Of a stretch of DNA of 64,000 nt, positions 50,383 through 59,262 are shown piece by piece. A program made the translations under genes and the position numbers. The DNA lies in assembly GCF_001050275.1 (NCBI RefSeq), contig NZ_BBYA01000015.1, forward strand, positions 62,001 through 126,000, in the 5' to 3' direction. The notes beneath the pieces are model-generated. The model saw nothing but the letters and a program-made list of their open reading frames with translations. It had not been told where the DNA came from and ran no database searches. Source of the DNA: Leptolinea tardivitalis (GTDB taxonomy: Bacteria > Chloroflexota > Anaerolineae > Anaerolineales > Anaerolineaceae). How positions within the stretch are numbered: the first letter of the stretch is position 1; every line of letters starts with the position of its first letter.

Positions 50383-51606
50383 ATGATTGAGACTGTAAAT
50401 AATACAGATAACAGCCAACCAGCCTTTGAAACCCGTAAACCTGTCTTGAAAGTAGTCGGAATCGGTGGCGGTGGCAGCAATGCCATTAATCGAATGATCG
50501 AATTAGGCATCGAAGGCATTGATTTTATTGCTGCCAACACGGATGGTCAGGCTCTCAAAAGTTCCCTGGCTCCTGTAAAAATTCAATTGGGTCCTAACCT
50601 GACTCGCGGTCTGGGTGCCGGCGGAAAACCCCAGGTGGGTGAATCTGCGGCAGAAGAAAGTGCCAAAGAAATTCATGCTGCACTTTATGGTGCAGATATG
50701 GTCTTTATTGCTGCCGGTATGGGCGGCGGTACAGGTACGGGAGCTGCCAGCATCGTTGCCCGTGTGGCTCAGGCTATTGGCGCAGTGACCATCGCCATTG
50801 TAAGTTTGCCGTTTTCCTTTGAAGCAGGACGGCGGCAGGTTAATGCCCGTGAAGGTTTGGCCAAGCTTCGCCAGTTTACCGATACATTAATAACAGTTCC
50901 CAACGATCGGTTGCTTCAAATTGCTCCCCACGACCTTCCTCTTGAAATGGCTTTCCGCCTGGCAGATGATGTTTTGCGTCAGGGTATCCAGGGTATCAGC
51001 GAACTTGTGTTACAACCAGGTGTAATAAATGTGGATTTTGCCCATGTTCGTCAGATGATCCAATCTGGTGGCGGGGCTTTGCTGGCCATCGGTCAGGGTG
51101 AAGGCGAGGAAAAGGCTCATCAGGCAGTGGAACGTGCATTGCATCACCCACTTCTTGACTCAGTTCCACTTGATCAGGCTACTGGAATTATCGTCAATTT
51201 CACCGGTGGAAATGATCTCACCTTCCTGGAAGTGGCAGATGCCATGGAAAGTCTGCAACGCCGTACAAATAAGCGTGCCAATATTATCCCGGGTATCATA
51301 AATGCACCGCAGATGCATGATCGAGTTCAAGTTATCCTGATCATTACCGGCATCGGTTCGACACCGGTTTCAGGCACTGTATTACAGACCCTGCAGGGCA
51401 TCGCGGCAACCCCGCCAGCCAGAGCTACTTCTCCGGCTGCACCGCAGGAAATTCGAACTGGCCAACCTCCTTTCATTCCGCTCTCCGAGCCTGAAGATAT
51501 TCAACAATTGCAGCAGGAAGCTCCTGAACGCATGGAAGTAATGGAATACACCGGCGTTTCAAATAATCTTGATGTTCCTGCTTTTATTCGCAGGAGAATG
51601 AGATAA
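50383..51606 (+). CDS. ftsZ: Cell division protein FtsZ
   Basis: 407 residues. T1 loop VGIGGGGSNAINRM (25-38), tubulin signature GGGTGTG (114-120), T7 region NVDFAHVRQMIQ with the catalytic Asp, and a C-terminal conserved peptide DVPAFIRRRMR at 397-407 that would bind FtsA, SepF or ZapA-like partners. It forms the division ring. A variable Pro/Ala linker separates the globular part from the tail. FtsZ genes usually lie by ftsA or mur genes; here none is near. Instead an unknown gene precedes it and three small unknown genes follow. Confidence 0.95.
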   Translation: MIETVNNTDNSQPAFETRKPVLKVVGIGGGGSNAINRMIELGIEGIDFIAANTDGQALKSSLAPVKIQLGPNLTRGLGAGGKPQVGESAAEESAKEIHAALYGADMVFIAAGMGGGTGTGAASIVARVAQAIGAVTIAIVSLPFSFEAGRRQVNAREGLAKLRQFTDTLITVPNDRLLQIAPHDLPLEMAFRLADDVLRQGIQGISELVLQPGVINVDFAHVRQMIQSGGGALLAIGQGEGEEKAHQAVERALHHPLLDSVPLDQATGIIVNFTGGNDLTFLEVADAMESLQRRTNKRANIIPGIINAPQMHDRVQVILIITGIGSTPVSGTVLQTLQGIAATPPARATSPAAPQEIRTGQPPFIPLSEPEDIQQLQQEAPERMEVMEYTGVSNNLDVPAFIRRRMR

Positions 51607-51628
51607 CGGAAAGAAAGGATTTTTCCTA

Positions 51629-51847
51629 ATGGACAAATCAATTCTCAATAAGATTTGTGCCCAGGTATATTCACGTCATCCAGAGGTACGCAATACTCAA
51701 CCTAAAGTGACTGAACAGGACGCTGGAAAGTATTTACTGATCTTTACCGGTACGGCATTTGGCGTCAACGGCAAACCGATTCCCAGAACGATCCGTGTCG
51801 TTGCCGATGAAACCGGAAAGATCATCAAAATATCCTCTTCTAGATAA
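51629..51847 (+). CDS. Conserved-looking 72-residue protein downstream of ftsZ
   Basis: A short soluble protein with a helical start (SILNKICAQVYSRHPEV) and a beta half (GKYLLIFTGTAFGVNGKPIPRTIRVVADETGKIIKISSSR). AAAGGA lies nine to ten bases before the ATG. It starts 22 bases after ftsZ and is followed by another small gene at once. The alternation of hydrophobic and polar residues and codon use support a real gene. No family recognised. Confidence 0.65.
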   Translation: MDKSILNKICAQVYSRHPEVRNTQPKVTEQDAGKYLLIFTGTAFGVNGKPIPRTIRVVADETGKIIKISSSR

Positions 51848-51859
51848 AGGATGGTCAGC

Positions 51860-52072
51860 ATGGATGCTCTCCTGAATAAAGTAGAGATTCTCTTTTGGGA
51901 CCGTATAACTCCAGCATTATCAGAATCACATATATTCCAGGTCCTTGTAAAGAAGGGATATGAAATTGTTCATAAACCTGATATTGAATCTACACTTCTT
52001 TGGTGTATTGGAGCCGGTGTGTTCGGCCTGTTAACTGGATTGATATTAAGTATTCTTTCTGCGGCTTATTGA
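51860..52072 (+). CDS. Small single-helix membrane protein downstream of ftsZ
   Basis: 70 residues from the ATG at 51860 (AAAGGA eight bases upstream); an ATG at 51851 adds three residues. An amphipathic N-terminal part (MDALLNKVEILFWDRITPAL) is followed by one C-terminal membrane helix (about 45-67, LLWCIGAGVFGLLTGLILSIL). Tail-anchored layout. Unknown family, same operon as ftsZ. Confidence 0.6.
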   Translation: MDALLNKVEILFWDRITPALSESHIFQVLVKKGYEIVHKPDIESTLLWCIGAGVFGLLTGLILSILSAAY

Positions 52073-52088
52073 GAAAAAAGGCAAAATA

Positions 52089-52847
52089 ATGCAATGTTCA
52101 CCACCTGAAACCGATGAGATAAAAAATGGTGGATTTTTGAATAAATCCACTGAAATGTTAAAAAAAGGATTTCTGAAACCCACAATTTGGGTTTTCGTCG
52201 CAATATTTCTTGTTACAGTCATCATCGGGTACTGGCTGGGAACTACATTAGTTATTTCACAGAATGCAAATAAAACTATTTTTCCTAAAACAATGGATAA
52301 ATCCGAAGCTCGGGTGATTACATTGCTTGAGGTAACTGATCTGACGGATGATCAACCTCAATTATTATCCATCTGGTTTGTTTATCTGACTCCCGGCAGC
52401 CAACCCAGACTCGGATTTACGCCAATTGCCTCGCCTGCTCTGGTAGATAACCCCAACAATCATCTTTTAAAAGAATTTTCACTTGATAAAGATCGTAATC
52501 CTTCTGCCGATTTTATAAATTCACTGAGAAAATTCCATATAAAATCAAATGGATATGTAGTTCTTGATCAAATGGGGGCGGCAGCGTTTATCAATTGGTT
52601 TTCGGGGAAAGATATAAATCAACATCTGGCATTGGAAAATCACTCCATGACAGAGTATGGTCAAATCTTACGTGGAATGTGCAATACGTTTCCGCAAATA
52701 TCAGAAAAAGGCATTTCAGAATTTCCCTGGTCACGCTTTCTACCAGATCATATTAACGTCTCATTACCTATGTCACAGGTAATGGATAATATCAATTTTC
52801 TTACAACGGCTATTCCCCCACAATGTGAGATGGTCCCCTTACCATAA
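52089..52847 (+). CDS. Single-pass membrane protein, unknown, last gene of the ftsZ operon
   Basis: 252 residues. A cytoplasmic stretch of about 30 residues, one membrane helix (about 31-52), then an external domain of 200 residues with one cysteine in a TAIPPQCEM end. The part ARVITLLEVTDLTDDQPQLLSIWFVYLTP and VLDQMGAAAFINWFSG resemble LytR-CpsA-Psr external domains in rhythm but lack their Arg signature, so I leave it unassigned. A stem-loop follows. Confidence 0.65.
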   Translation: MQCSPPETDEIKNGGFLNKSTEMLKKGFLKPTIWVFVAIFLVTVIIGYWLGTTLVISQNANKTIFPKTMDKSEARVITLLEVTDLTDDQPQLLSIWFVYLTPGSQPRLGFTPIASPALVDNPNNHLLKEFSLDKDRNPSADFINSLRKFHIKSNGYVVLDQMGAAAFINWFSGKDINQHLALENHSMTEYGQILRGMCNTFPQISEKGISEFPWSRFLPDHINVSLPMSQVMDNINFLTTAIPPQCEMVPLP

Positions 52848-52852
52848 GAAGA

Positions 52853-52889
52853 ACGAACACCTGGGTGAGGGGGGCACCCAGATGTTCGT
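52853..52889 (+). terminator. Strong stem-loop ending the ftsZ operon
   Basis: Fifteen-base arms (52853-52867 and 52875-52889) with one mismatch and a G-rich seven-base loop. No T run follows, so it may stop transcription only with Rho or protect the 3' end. Confidence 0.6.
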
Positions 52890-53044
52890 CTAAATATAGT
52901 TTACCAGCATTCTTATTATTTACAATACCTGAAATACTTTCTTAGCAAACTCTTAACTTGATTCTCTTTCTCACAGTCTGACGGAGATGTTTTATAATAA
53001 ATATCGGTTTGCTTATATCTTTTGTAAAAGGTTTCTTTTATTAT

Positions 53045-53743
53045 ATGGGCAAAAATCAATGGTTTTTGAATTTCCGAGCCTGGTCAGTTCACTTTTATAC
53101 CAGTCTTGGTTTGGCAACTGCGTTCTTTTCATTACTGGCTATCTTCTCAGGTAATGTCAAATTATTTTTTATTTTTCAAGGTATATCTCTGTTTATTGAT
53201 TCTACAGATGGTTATTTCGCCCGCCGGTGGAATGTAAAAAAATGGGCTTCCCAATTGGATGGCCGCAAACTGGATGATATTACAGATTATTTGAATTATA
53301 CTTTCCTGCCGGTGGCATTTACCTATAAATTCGGTTTAATCACAGATTCGTGGCTGGTCGTTCTGGTCATTGTGTTGATCACGTCAATTTATGGTTTTTG
53401 TCAGACCGGTGCAAAAACATCAGATGGTTTTTTTACAGGTTTTCCTAATTTTTGGAACGTTTTAGTGTTCTATCTCTATTTCTTTAATTGGCCGGTACCG
53501 GTAAATGCCCTGGTTATGTTACTGTTTTCGGCCTTTATATTCGTTCCAGTCAAGTTTTTGAGTTATTCTTCGCCGGTTTTGCGAAGATCATCGTATGTTC
53601 TCAGTTTTATGTATCTTGTCTTTCTCGGAATAATTGTGGTAAATCTTAACAATCTGGATATCCGTCTGGTGTGGATTTCTTTGATTGGTCCTATATACTA
53701 TCTCTTCTCCGCATTATATTTGCAATTTTCAAAACAATCCTGA
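53045..53743 (+). CDS. pcs: CDP-alcohol phosphatidyltransferase, phosphatidylcholine-synthase-like
   Basis: 232 residues from the ATG at 53045; a TTG at 53009 is an alternative. The active site reads DGYFAR, twelve residues, G, three residues, D, three residues, D (D55-G56, A59-R60, G73, D77, D81). The spacing of twelve is the Pcs variant of the CDP-alcohol transferase motif; the common enzymes have eight. LDYLNYTFLPVAF-like sequence after the motif also fits Pcs. Six to eight membrane helices. The reaction would be CDP-diacylglycerol plus choline to phosphatidylcholine. The substrate assignment follows the motif only. A possible -10 (TATAAT, 52993-52998) precedes it. Confidence 0.72.
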   Translation: MGKNQWFLNFRAWSVHFYTSLGLATAFFSLLAIFSGNVKLFFIFQGISLFIDSTDGYFARRWNVKKWASQLDGRKLDDITDYLNYTFLPVAFTYKFGLITDSWLVVLVIVLITSIYGFCQTGAKTSDGFFTGFPNFWNVLVFYLYFFNWPVPVNALVMLLFSAFIFVPVKFLSYSSPVLRRSSYVLSFMYLVFLGIIVVNLNNLDIRLVWISLIGPIYYLFSALYLQFSKQS

Positions 53744-53790
53744 TTCATATTCTCAAAGAAAATGGTTCTTTGTAAGGAAAATCGTTCGGT

Positions 53791-54108
53791 ATGCTGAATT
53801 GGGCGTTGCTGATCGTTGCTATTGCCTTTGAAGTAGCCGGGACAACTTCAATGAAGTTGTCTAGAGGATTTACCCGTCTACTTCCCACCCTTCTGATGTT
53901 CATATTCTATGGCTGCGGATTAACTATGATGAATCTTGTAATTCGCCGAATGGATTTATCTCTTGTCTATGCAGTCTGGTCAGGCTTGGGTACGGCCGCT
54001 ATTGCATTGATTGGAATTCTCTGGTTTCATGAACCGGCAACAGCTTTGCGGATCGTTTCGATCATATTGATTATTCTTGGAGTTGTAGGCCTTAATTTGC
54101 GACCATAG
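53791..54108 (+). CDS. Small multidrug resistance (SMR) family exporter, Qac/EmrE subtype
   Basis: 105 residues, four helices. The essential membrane glutamate is E14 (IAFEVAGTTSMKLS), and YAVWSGLGTAAIALIG is the helix-3 motif. The AGTTSMKLS form after E14 is of the Qac type; guanidine exporters (Gdx/SugE) usually have VVWAxxLK. A weak stem-loop (53754-53772, CAAAGAA/TTCTTTG) separates it from the upstream transferase gene. Confidence 0.88.
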   Translation: MLNWALLIVAIAFEVAGTTSMKLSRGFTRLLPTLLMFIFYGCGLTMMNLVIRRMDLSLVYAVWSGLGTAAIALIGILWFHEPATALRIVSIILIILGVVGLNLRP

Positions 54109-54146
54109 AAAACGTCCGGTCCCTTTCGGAGACCGGACGTTTTTTT
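54109..54146. terminator. Bidirectional terminator between the SMR gene and secF
   Basis: AAAACGTCCGGTC and GACCGGACGTTTT, nine-base loop, flanked by an A run on one side and seven T on the other; it begins at once after the SMR stop codon and 20 bases from the secF stop. Confidence 0.92.
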
Positions 54147-54166
54147 CAATAGATTTTGCGAAATAA

Positions 54167-55096
54167 TCAGGCGGGGGTCGTCTGATCAGCCTGTTTCTTC
54201 GGCTTGAACCAATCGTTCCATTCCCGATTTTCCCATACAACCAGAATTGGGGCAGCATTGAAAATAGAGGAATAGGTTCCGGAGAAAATACCGATCAACA
54301 GGACAATGGAGAAGTGGAAGATTGTGACACCACCGAACATCACCAGAGCGAGCAGGGTCAACATTACAGTGAACTGCGTTTTCAATGAGCGTCCGAGGGT
54401 CTGTACGAGTGAATGATTCACTACCTTCTCGTAGGTTACATTTCTGTGGATCAGGGAATTTTCGCGAATACGGTCAAATACAACGACGGTATCATGCACC
54501 GAGAAACCAATCACCGTAAGGAGGGCTGTCAAGAATAGCGAGTCGACCTCCCAACCCAGGAAATGACCAAAAATAGCTTCCAAACCGACCACCACGAGAA
54601 TATCGTGGATCATGGCGATGATGGCGGCAATGCCATAGCGATAACTCTGTGGAATCTTGCGGAAAGCCCATGTAATATAGGAAAGAATGCCAATGGCTGC
54701 CAGACCTACGGTGATAGCCGCACGGTTGGCCACTTCACCACCAACAGATGGACCTACCGTATCAAAGCGGGAGACTTCCACTTTGCTATTGAACTTTGAC
54801 TCAAGTGCAGCCACAACCTGGTCTTTGATTTCTTCGGTGATATATTTCGATCGGATAATGAGAGTATCATTCTCCGATGACTGTACCTGCGGATCAGAAA
54901 TATTCAGGGATTCATATACCTTGATCACATCAGCAGGTTTTGGTGCTTTTCCAGCATCAAACTTAACCTCCAACATAGACCCGCCAGTGAAATCAATAGC
55001 CAGAGGTAATCCCCATAACACCATGGCAATAATGCCCGGGATAATTACGATCAGCGAGATTAGAAAATATAGATATCGATGTTTGATGAGATCCAT
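54167..55096 (-). CDS. secF: Protein translocase subunit SecF
   Basis: 309 residues, six membrane helices. FTGGSMLEVKF is the first periplasmic-domain motif, GPSVGGEVANRAA precedes helix 2, and GFSVHDTVVVFDRIREN is the SecD/F signature in helix 4. With SecD it uses the proton gradient to draw exported proteins through SecYEG. Starts 11 bases after secD, with AGGAG before the ATG. Confidence 0.96.
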   Translation of the reverse strand: MDLIKHRYLYFLISLIVIIPGIIAMVLWGLPLAIDFTGGSMLEVKFDAGKAPKPADVIKVYESLNISDPQVQSSENDTLIIRSKYITEEIKDQVVAALESKFNSKVEVSRFDTVGPSVGGEVANRAAITVGLAAIGILSYITWAFRKIPQSYRYGIAAIIAMIHDILVVVGLEAIFGHFLGWEVDSLFLTALLTVIGFSVHDTVVVFDRIRENSLIHRNVTYEKVVNHSLVQTLGRSLKTQFTVMLTLLALVMFGGVTIFHFSIVLLIGIFSGTYSSIFNAAPILVVWENREWNDWFKPKKQADQTTPA

Positions 55097-55107
55097 TCGA
55101 TCAACTC

Positions 55108-56514
55108 CTATAAACCAAACCAGCGGGGATGTTCAGTGAATTTGAGGCTGTCTAATGTTACATGCAGGAATGTGCGGGTAACAATGATGGCCGTGAACAG
55201 GCTCACAAGAACACCCAGCGCCAGGTTGAATGCAAACCCTTTTACCATACTTGCGCCAAATGTATTACCAAACCAGAACAGAATGACGCATGAGATCAAT
55301 GTGGTAATGTTGGAATCACGAATGGAAGTCCAGGCGCGAGACCAGCCAAGATCAATAGCCTGCCGTAGTGTGCGGCCTGCCCGCAATTCTTCCTTCATAC
55401 GTTCGAAGATCAAAATATTTGCATCAACAGCCACACCAATACTCAAAATGAAACCGGCAATACCGGGGAGAGTGAGGGTTACCGGAATGAGCTTGTAAAG
55501 TGCCAGCGTCAGTGCCGCATAGAAAGCCAACGCTAAACTGGCCAATAGACCAGGTAACCGGTATGAAAAGATCATAAATAGAACGACCAGGATTAAACCA
55601 ATGATGCCGGCTGTGATGGATTTATTAATGGAATCTTGTCCAAGAGTAGCCCCTACAGCCTGGCTGGTTGCCACTTTGAATGGAATGGGCAGTGAACCAT
55701 ACTTAAGCTGAACCATCAGATCATTGGCAGTATCCACAGTGTAATTACCAGAAATCTGTCCCTGGCCTTCTGTAATGGCGGATTGAATTTGAGGAATGGA
55801 GATGACTTTATTATCCAGAACAATGGCCAGGGTATCTCCAATGTGACTTTTGGTGTAATCGCCGAAAATTTTCGTGGCGGTTTCCTTGAGCTTGAAGTCG
55901 ACGGAATATTTGCCTACGTTATTTCGGCCGACGGATACGGTATCAAGGTCAGCACCCGTCATTAGAGGTACGTATACCATTTCCGGTGTCGTAGACGTAC
56001 CATCTGCAGCAGGTGTTGCGGTTGTGCCAGTCGTTGTAGTTTCAGGCAGTTTATTTTCAGGAATCGTTCCAGTTTTGGTTCCAACCTGGGTATAGTCAAT
56101 TTTGATTGTTGTTCCTTCTGGAACCGGCTTTGTTCCCATGGGAACAAAAGCCAATTGACCGACCTGTTTCAAGGTTTGAACCACCTGACTGGTGTTGGTC
56201 AACCCCGGGAATTCGCCAACGATACGGCGATTTCCGGCAACCTGGAAAACAACTTCGCTGACACCAAGTCCATTGGCACGACTTTCCAAAATCTTCTTGG
56301 CATCATTCATTTCGTCTACAGTGATTTGTGTTTCAGCCGGCATGTCAGCCTCAAGCAGAACGCGCAGACCACCGCGCAGGTCAAGACCGAGTTGGGTTTG
56401 CAGGCTTCGTTGGAAATTACCGATCTGAATTCCCGGGTTTCCGGGGAGATCTATCCAAATTACTGCAGCAAGTAAAACAATGATCAGTATTAAGTTGATG
56501 TTATTACGTCCCAT
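55108..56514 (-). CDS. secD: Protein translocase subunit SecD
   Basis: 468 residues. Helix 1, then the external P1 domain beginning LGLDLRGGLRVLLEAD, then VILDNKVISIPQIQSAITEGQGQISG, then five helices with SIGVAVDANILIFERMKEELRAG. A low-complexity Thr/Pro/Ala insert of about 25 residues lies in P1 (about 150-180), at a place where many SecD proteins vary in length. GGAGG precedes the ATG. Operon secD-secF. Confidence 0.96.
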   Translation of the reverse strand: MGRNNINLILIIVLLAAVIWIDLPGNPGIQIGNFQRSLQTQLGLDLRGGLRVLLEADMPAETQITVDEMNDAKKILESRANGLGVSEVVFQVAGNRRIVGEFPGLTNTSQVVQTLKQVGQLAFVPMGTKPVPEGTTIKIDYTQVGTKTGTIPENKLPETTTTGTTATPAADGTSTTPEMVYVPLMTGADLDTVSVGRNNVGKYSVDFKLKETATKIFGDYTKSHIGDTLAIVLDNKVISIPQIQSAITEGQGQISGNYTVDTANDLMVQLKYGSLPIPFKVATSQAVGATLGQDSINKSITAGIIGLILVVLFMIFSYRLPGLLASLALAFYAALTLALYKLIPVTLTLPGIAGFILSIGVAVDANILIFERMKEELRAGRTLRQAIDLGWSRAWTSIRDSNITTLISCVILFWFGNTFGASMVKGFAFNLALGVLVSLFTAIIVTRTFLHVTLDSLKFTEHPRWFGL

Positions 56515-56601
56515 TTGGGTTCGTCCTCCGGGAAGTGCTCCCTGAGCGGTATAGGATACCCCGTAGTAAGGCTACAGGGAAAACTCGCAGAATTATATCT
56601 C

Positions 56602-56632
56602 ATACCTGGATATCTTGGAGTAATCCAGGTAT
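56602..56632 (-). terminator. Stem-loop between asd and secD
   Basis: Perfect ten-base arms (ATACCTGGAT/ATCCAGGTAT), eleven-base loop, 13 bases after the asd stop. No T run. A TATAAT on the minus strand (56592-56597) directly after it may be the -10 of secDF. Confidence 0.55.
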
Positions 56633-56644
56633 GAAGAGAAACCA

Positions 56645-57700
56645 TCAGTCGATTAATTTCTGCTGAACCAAAAGTTCTGCATTGAAAACTGCACCACCTG
56701 CCGCACCGCGAACAGTATTATGCGAAAGAACAATATATTTCAATCCCATGATGGGGTCGATCCGCATACGGCCAACGGATGTCGTCATTCCACCACCAAT
56801 GGCGCGGTCTAGCCTTGGTTGGGGGCGATCAGGTGCATCGTGTACCGCAATCACCGGCCACGGAGAGGACGGCAGTTCCCGGCTGATTTCAGGACACGTA
56901 TAGGATCTCATCACTTCGATGGCATCTTCGGGTTTGACGTTACGGCCTGTTTTTATGGATACACAAACGGTATGTCCATCCGTTACAGCTACACGGTTGG
57001 TGTGTGCCGAAATTACAAAACCGGCATTTTGAATATGATCATCTGATAAATTCCCCAGCATTTTTAAAGGTTCAGATTCAACTTTTTCTTCTTCACCCTT
57101 GATATATGGAACGACATTATCGATGATATCCATTGATGCCACACCCGGATAACCGGCACCCGAAAGCGCCTGAAGGGACACAGCAATCACCTGCTCAATA
57201 CCAAAAGCATCCAGCAGAGGTTTCAGCGAAACGGTCATACCGGTACTTGTACAATTTGGATTGGTAACAATGAACCCTTTCCATTTATGTTTCTTGCGCT
57301 GAATATTGACCAGGGCAGTATGATCCGGATTTACTTCAGGCAGCAGGATCGGCACATCTGGGTCCATGCGGTGTGATGAAGCATTGGAAACCACTGCCAT
57401 TCCACTGGCGGCAAGCTCTACCTCAACCTCTTTTGCCTGGTCAGCTGGCATGGCAGAAAAGGCTACCTGACAGTCTTTTACAGCCTCTTCATTTTCCTTC
57501 AGGATCATTCCCTTTACGGCATCCGGCATTCGTTCAGGTAAAATCCAATGACAGGTTTGTGCATATGGCTTCCCTATAGATCGATCGGATCCGGTCAGAC
57601 ATTTAACTTCAAACCAGGGATGGTTTTCGAGCAATTGAATAAAACGTTGTCCAACACTGCCGTTGGCACCCAGAATTGCCACAGGTATCTTTTTGTTCAT
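56645..57700 (-). CDS. asd: Aspartate-semialdehyde dehydrogenase, archaeal/fungal type
   Basis: 351 residues from the ATG at 57698-57700, one base after the lysC stop; the longer reading inside lysC is rejected. NADP-binding ILGANGSVGQRF (9-20), catalytic C150 (NPNCTSTGM), SGAGYPG, and SAHTNRVAVTDGH with the active-site His. Length and motif spacing fit the archaeal/fungal class. It reduces aspartyl phosphate to the semialdehyde, the branch point to lysine, threonine and methionine. Operon with lysC. Confidence 0.94.
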   Translation of the reverse strand: MNKKIPVAILGANGSVGQRFIQLLENHPWFEVKCLTGSDRSIGKPYAQTCHWILPERMPDAVKGMILKENEEAVKDCQVAFSAMPADQAKEVEVELAASGMAVVSNASSHRMDPDVPILLPEVNPDHTALVNIQRKKHKWKGFIVTNPNCTSTGMTVSLKPLLDAFGIEQVIAVSLQALSGAGYPGVASMDIIDNVVPYIKGEEEKVESEPLKMLGNLSDDHIQNAGFVISAHTNRVAVTDGHTVCVSIKTGRNVKPEDAIEVMRSYTCPEISRELPSSPWPVIAVHDAPDRPQPRLDRAIGGGMTTSVGRMRIDPIMGLKYIVLSHNTVRGAAGGAVFNAELLVQQKLID

Positions 57701-57701
57701 T

Positions 57702-59147
57702 TTATGCACCCTGTTCCAGATTAATAAGACCATGTAATGTTCTGACTGCCTCTTTCAGGCTTTCCTGTGAGACAACCAGACTGATGGAAACTTCAGATGA
57801 GCCCTGAGCTATGGCAATGACATTAACATGGGCATCACCCAGAGCTGTGAAAATCCTTCCAGCCACCCCCGGGGTATACCGCATCCCCGCACCTACCACA
57901 GAGACAATCCCGACGGCTGGTGAAATGGATATCCCATCGATATCACGGCGTTGAATTTCACCGGTAAATGCTTTTTCCAGAGCCTTTTTCACACGCTCAG
58001 CAGCTTCAATGGGAACAGTAAAACAAATCGACTGTTCTGAAGAGGCTTGAGAGATCAAAGGTACACTGGTACCTGTTTTCGCCACAGCATCAAACGTCCG
58101 GGCTGCCACACCGGGAACACCCAGCATTCCTGTCCCTTCTACAGTTACCAGGGAAAGATCGCTGATTGCTGTGACCGCCTTGACAATTCCTTTGGTCAGA
58201 TAAGACGTATCAGATACAATCCATGTTCCGGTTTTCTCCGGAGAGAATGTGTTGCATACACGCAAAGGAATATTATTCTCGATAACTGGACGAATTGTCT
58301 TGGGATGCAGCACCTTCGCACCAAAATATGCCAGTTCCGATACTTCTCGATAGGAAAGTTGTGAAATTGTCGACGCATCCGGAACCAATCGCGGATCAGC
58401 CGTCATCACGCCGTCCACGTCCGTCCAGATCCATACTTCACCGGCAGGAATGGCAGCTCCCAGAAGTGCCGCACTGAAATCACTTCCACCTCTTCCTAGC
58501 GTGGTCACCACCCCATCAGGTGTTGCACCAAGAAAGCCAGTTACCACCGGCACAGTACCTTTTTCAATCAAAGGCAATAAAGTTGATCTGGTCTTTTCAC
58601 GGGTTGCTGTTTCATCTGGATTGGCTGACATAAAGCGGGCATCTGTCACGATGCACTGTGTTGAATCTACAGCCGTTGCTTTTACCTTGTGTTCATTCAA
58701 CAAAGCCGCCAACACACGGGCACTCATACGTTCCCCCAGAGAGCCAACAGCATCAATACCGCGAGGAGACGCTTCACCTAGAACATACATAGCCTGCACC
58801 AGGTTGGTAAATTCATTGATCAACTGGGTAACTTCCCAGGTAAGTTTCTTCTTTTCAGATTCTGTAGTAAGTAGACTATCAATCATTGTCTGGTGCCTGG
58901 TCCGCAATTCCTGCGAATTGGCATCAATAACCGACCTGTCTCCTGCAGCCGCTTTTTGAGCTGTTTCGAGCAGCAGGTTTGTTACGCCGTTCAATGCAGA
59001 AACTACCGGAATCACACCTTTCCAGTATTTCTTTTCATGTTCCACGATTTCGGCAACAGTGCGCATTGCATCTGGCGATCCGACTGAAGTTCCCCCAAAT
59101 TTCATTACCAGTATTTCTGACGCTTTATTCGGTTTTGTTATTTCCAT
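57702..59147 (-). CDS. lysC: Aspartate kinase
   Basis: 481 residues. N-terminal VMKFGGTSVGSPDAM holds the catalytic Lys; GRGGSDFSAALLGAA is the second kinase motif. The C-terminal third has two ACT domains (VEGTGMLGVPGVAARTF; VVGAGMRYTPGVAGRIF with QGSSEVSISLVV), so feedback inhibition by an amino acid is expected. The 115 bases upstream contain no lysine riboswitch or T-box that I can see; TGGTATATA (plus 59179-59187) is a weak -10 candidate. Confidence 0.95.
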   Translation of the reverse strand: MEITKPNKASEILVMKFGGTSVGSPDAMRTVAEIVEHEKKYWKGVIPVVSALNGVTNLLLETAQKAAAGDRSVIDANSQELRTRHQTMIDSLLTTESEKKKLTWEVTQLINEFTNLVQAMYVLGEASPRGIDAVGSLGERMSARVLAALLNEHKVKATAVDSTQCIVTDARFMSANPDETATREKTRSTLLPLIEKGTVPVVTGFLGATPDGVVTTLGRGGSDFSAALLGAAIPAGEVWIWTDVDGVMTADPRLVPDASTISQLSYREVSELAYFGAKVLHPKTIRPVIENNIPLRVCNTFSPEKTGTWIVSDTSYLTKGIVKAVTAISDLSLVTVEGTGMLGVPGVAARTFDAVAKTGTSVPLISQASSEQSICFTVPIEAAERVKKALEKAFTGEIQRRDIDGISISPAVGIVSVVGAGMRYTPGVAGRIFTALGDAHVNVIAIAQGSSEVSISLVVSQESLKEAVRTLHGLINLEQGA

Positions 59148-59262
59148 GATTCATTACCCGGAATATATGTTTCATTCATATATACCAGTATTTCTATATT
59201 TAATGAAGGTTAAGAAATCCATTAATCTAAAATAGATTGAATTTGTATAGGTTCTAAACCAA

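Noticed and set aside
53744-53790. Guanidine (ykkC) riboswitch before the SMR gene
   Set aside because: Only 47 bases are available, holding a weak stem-loop, and the protein has the Qac rather than Gdx motif.
59148-59262. Lysine riboswitch or T-box before lysC
   Set aside because: The gap is only 115 bases, AT-rich, with no conserved core that I can see.
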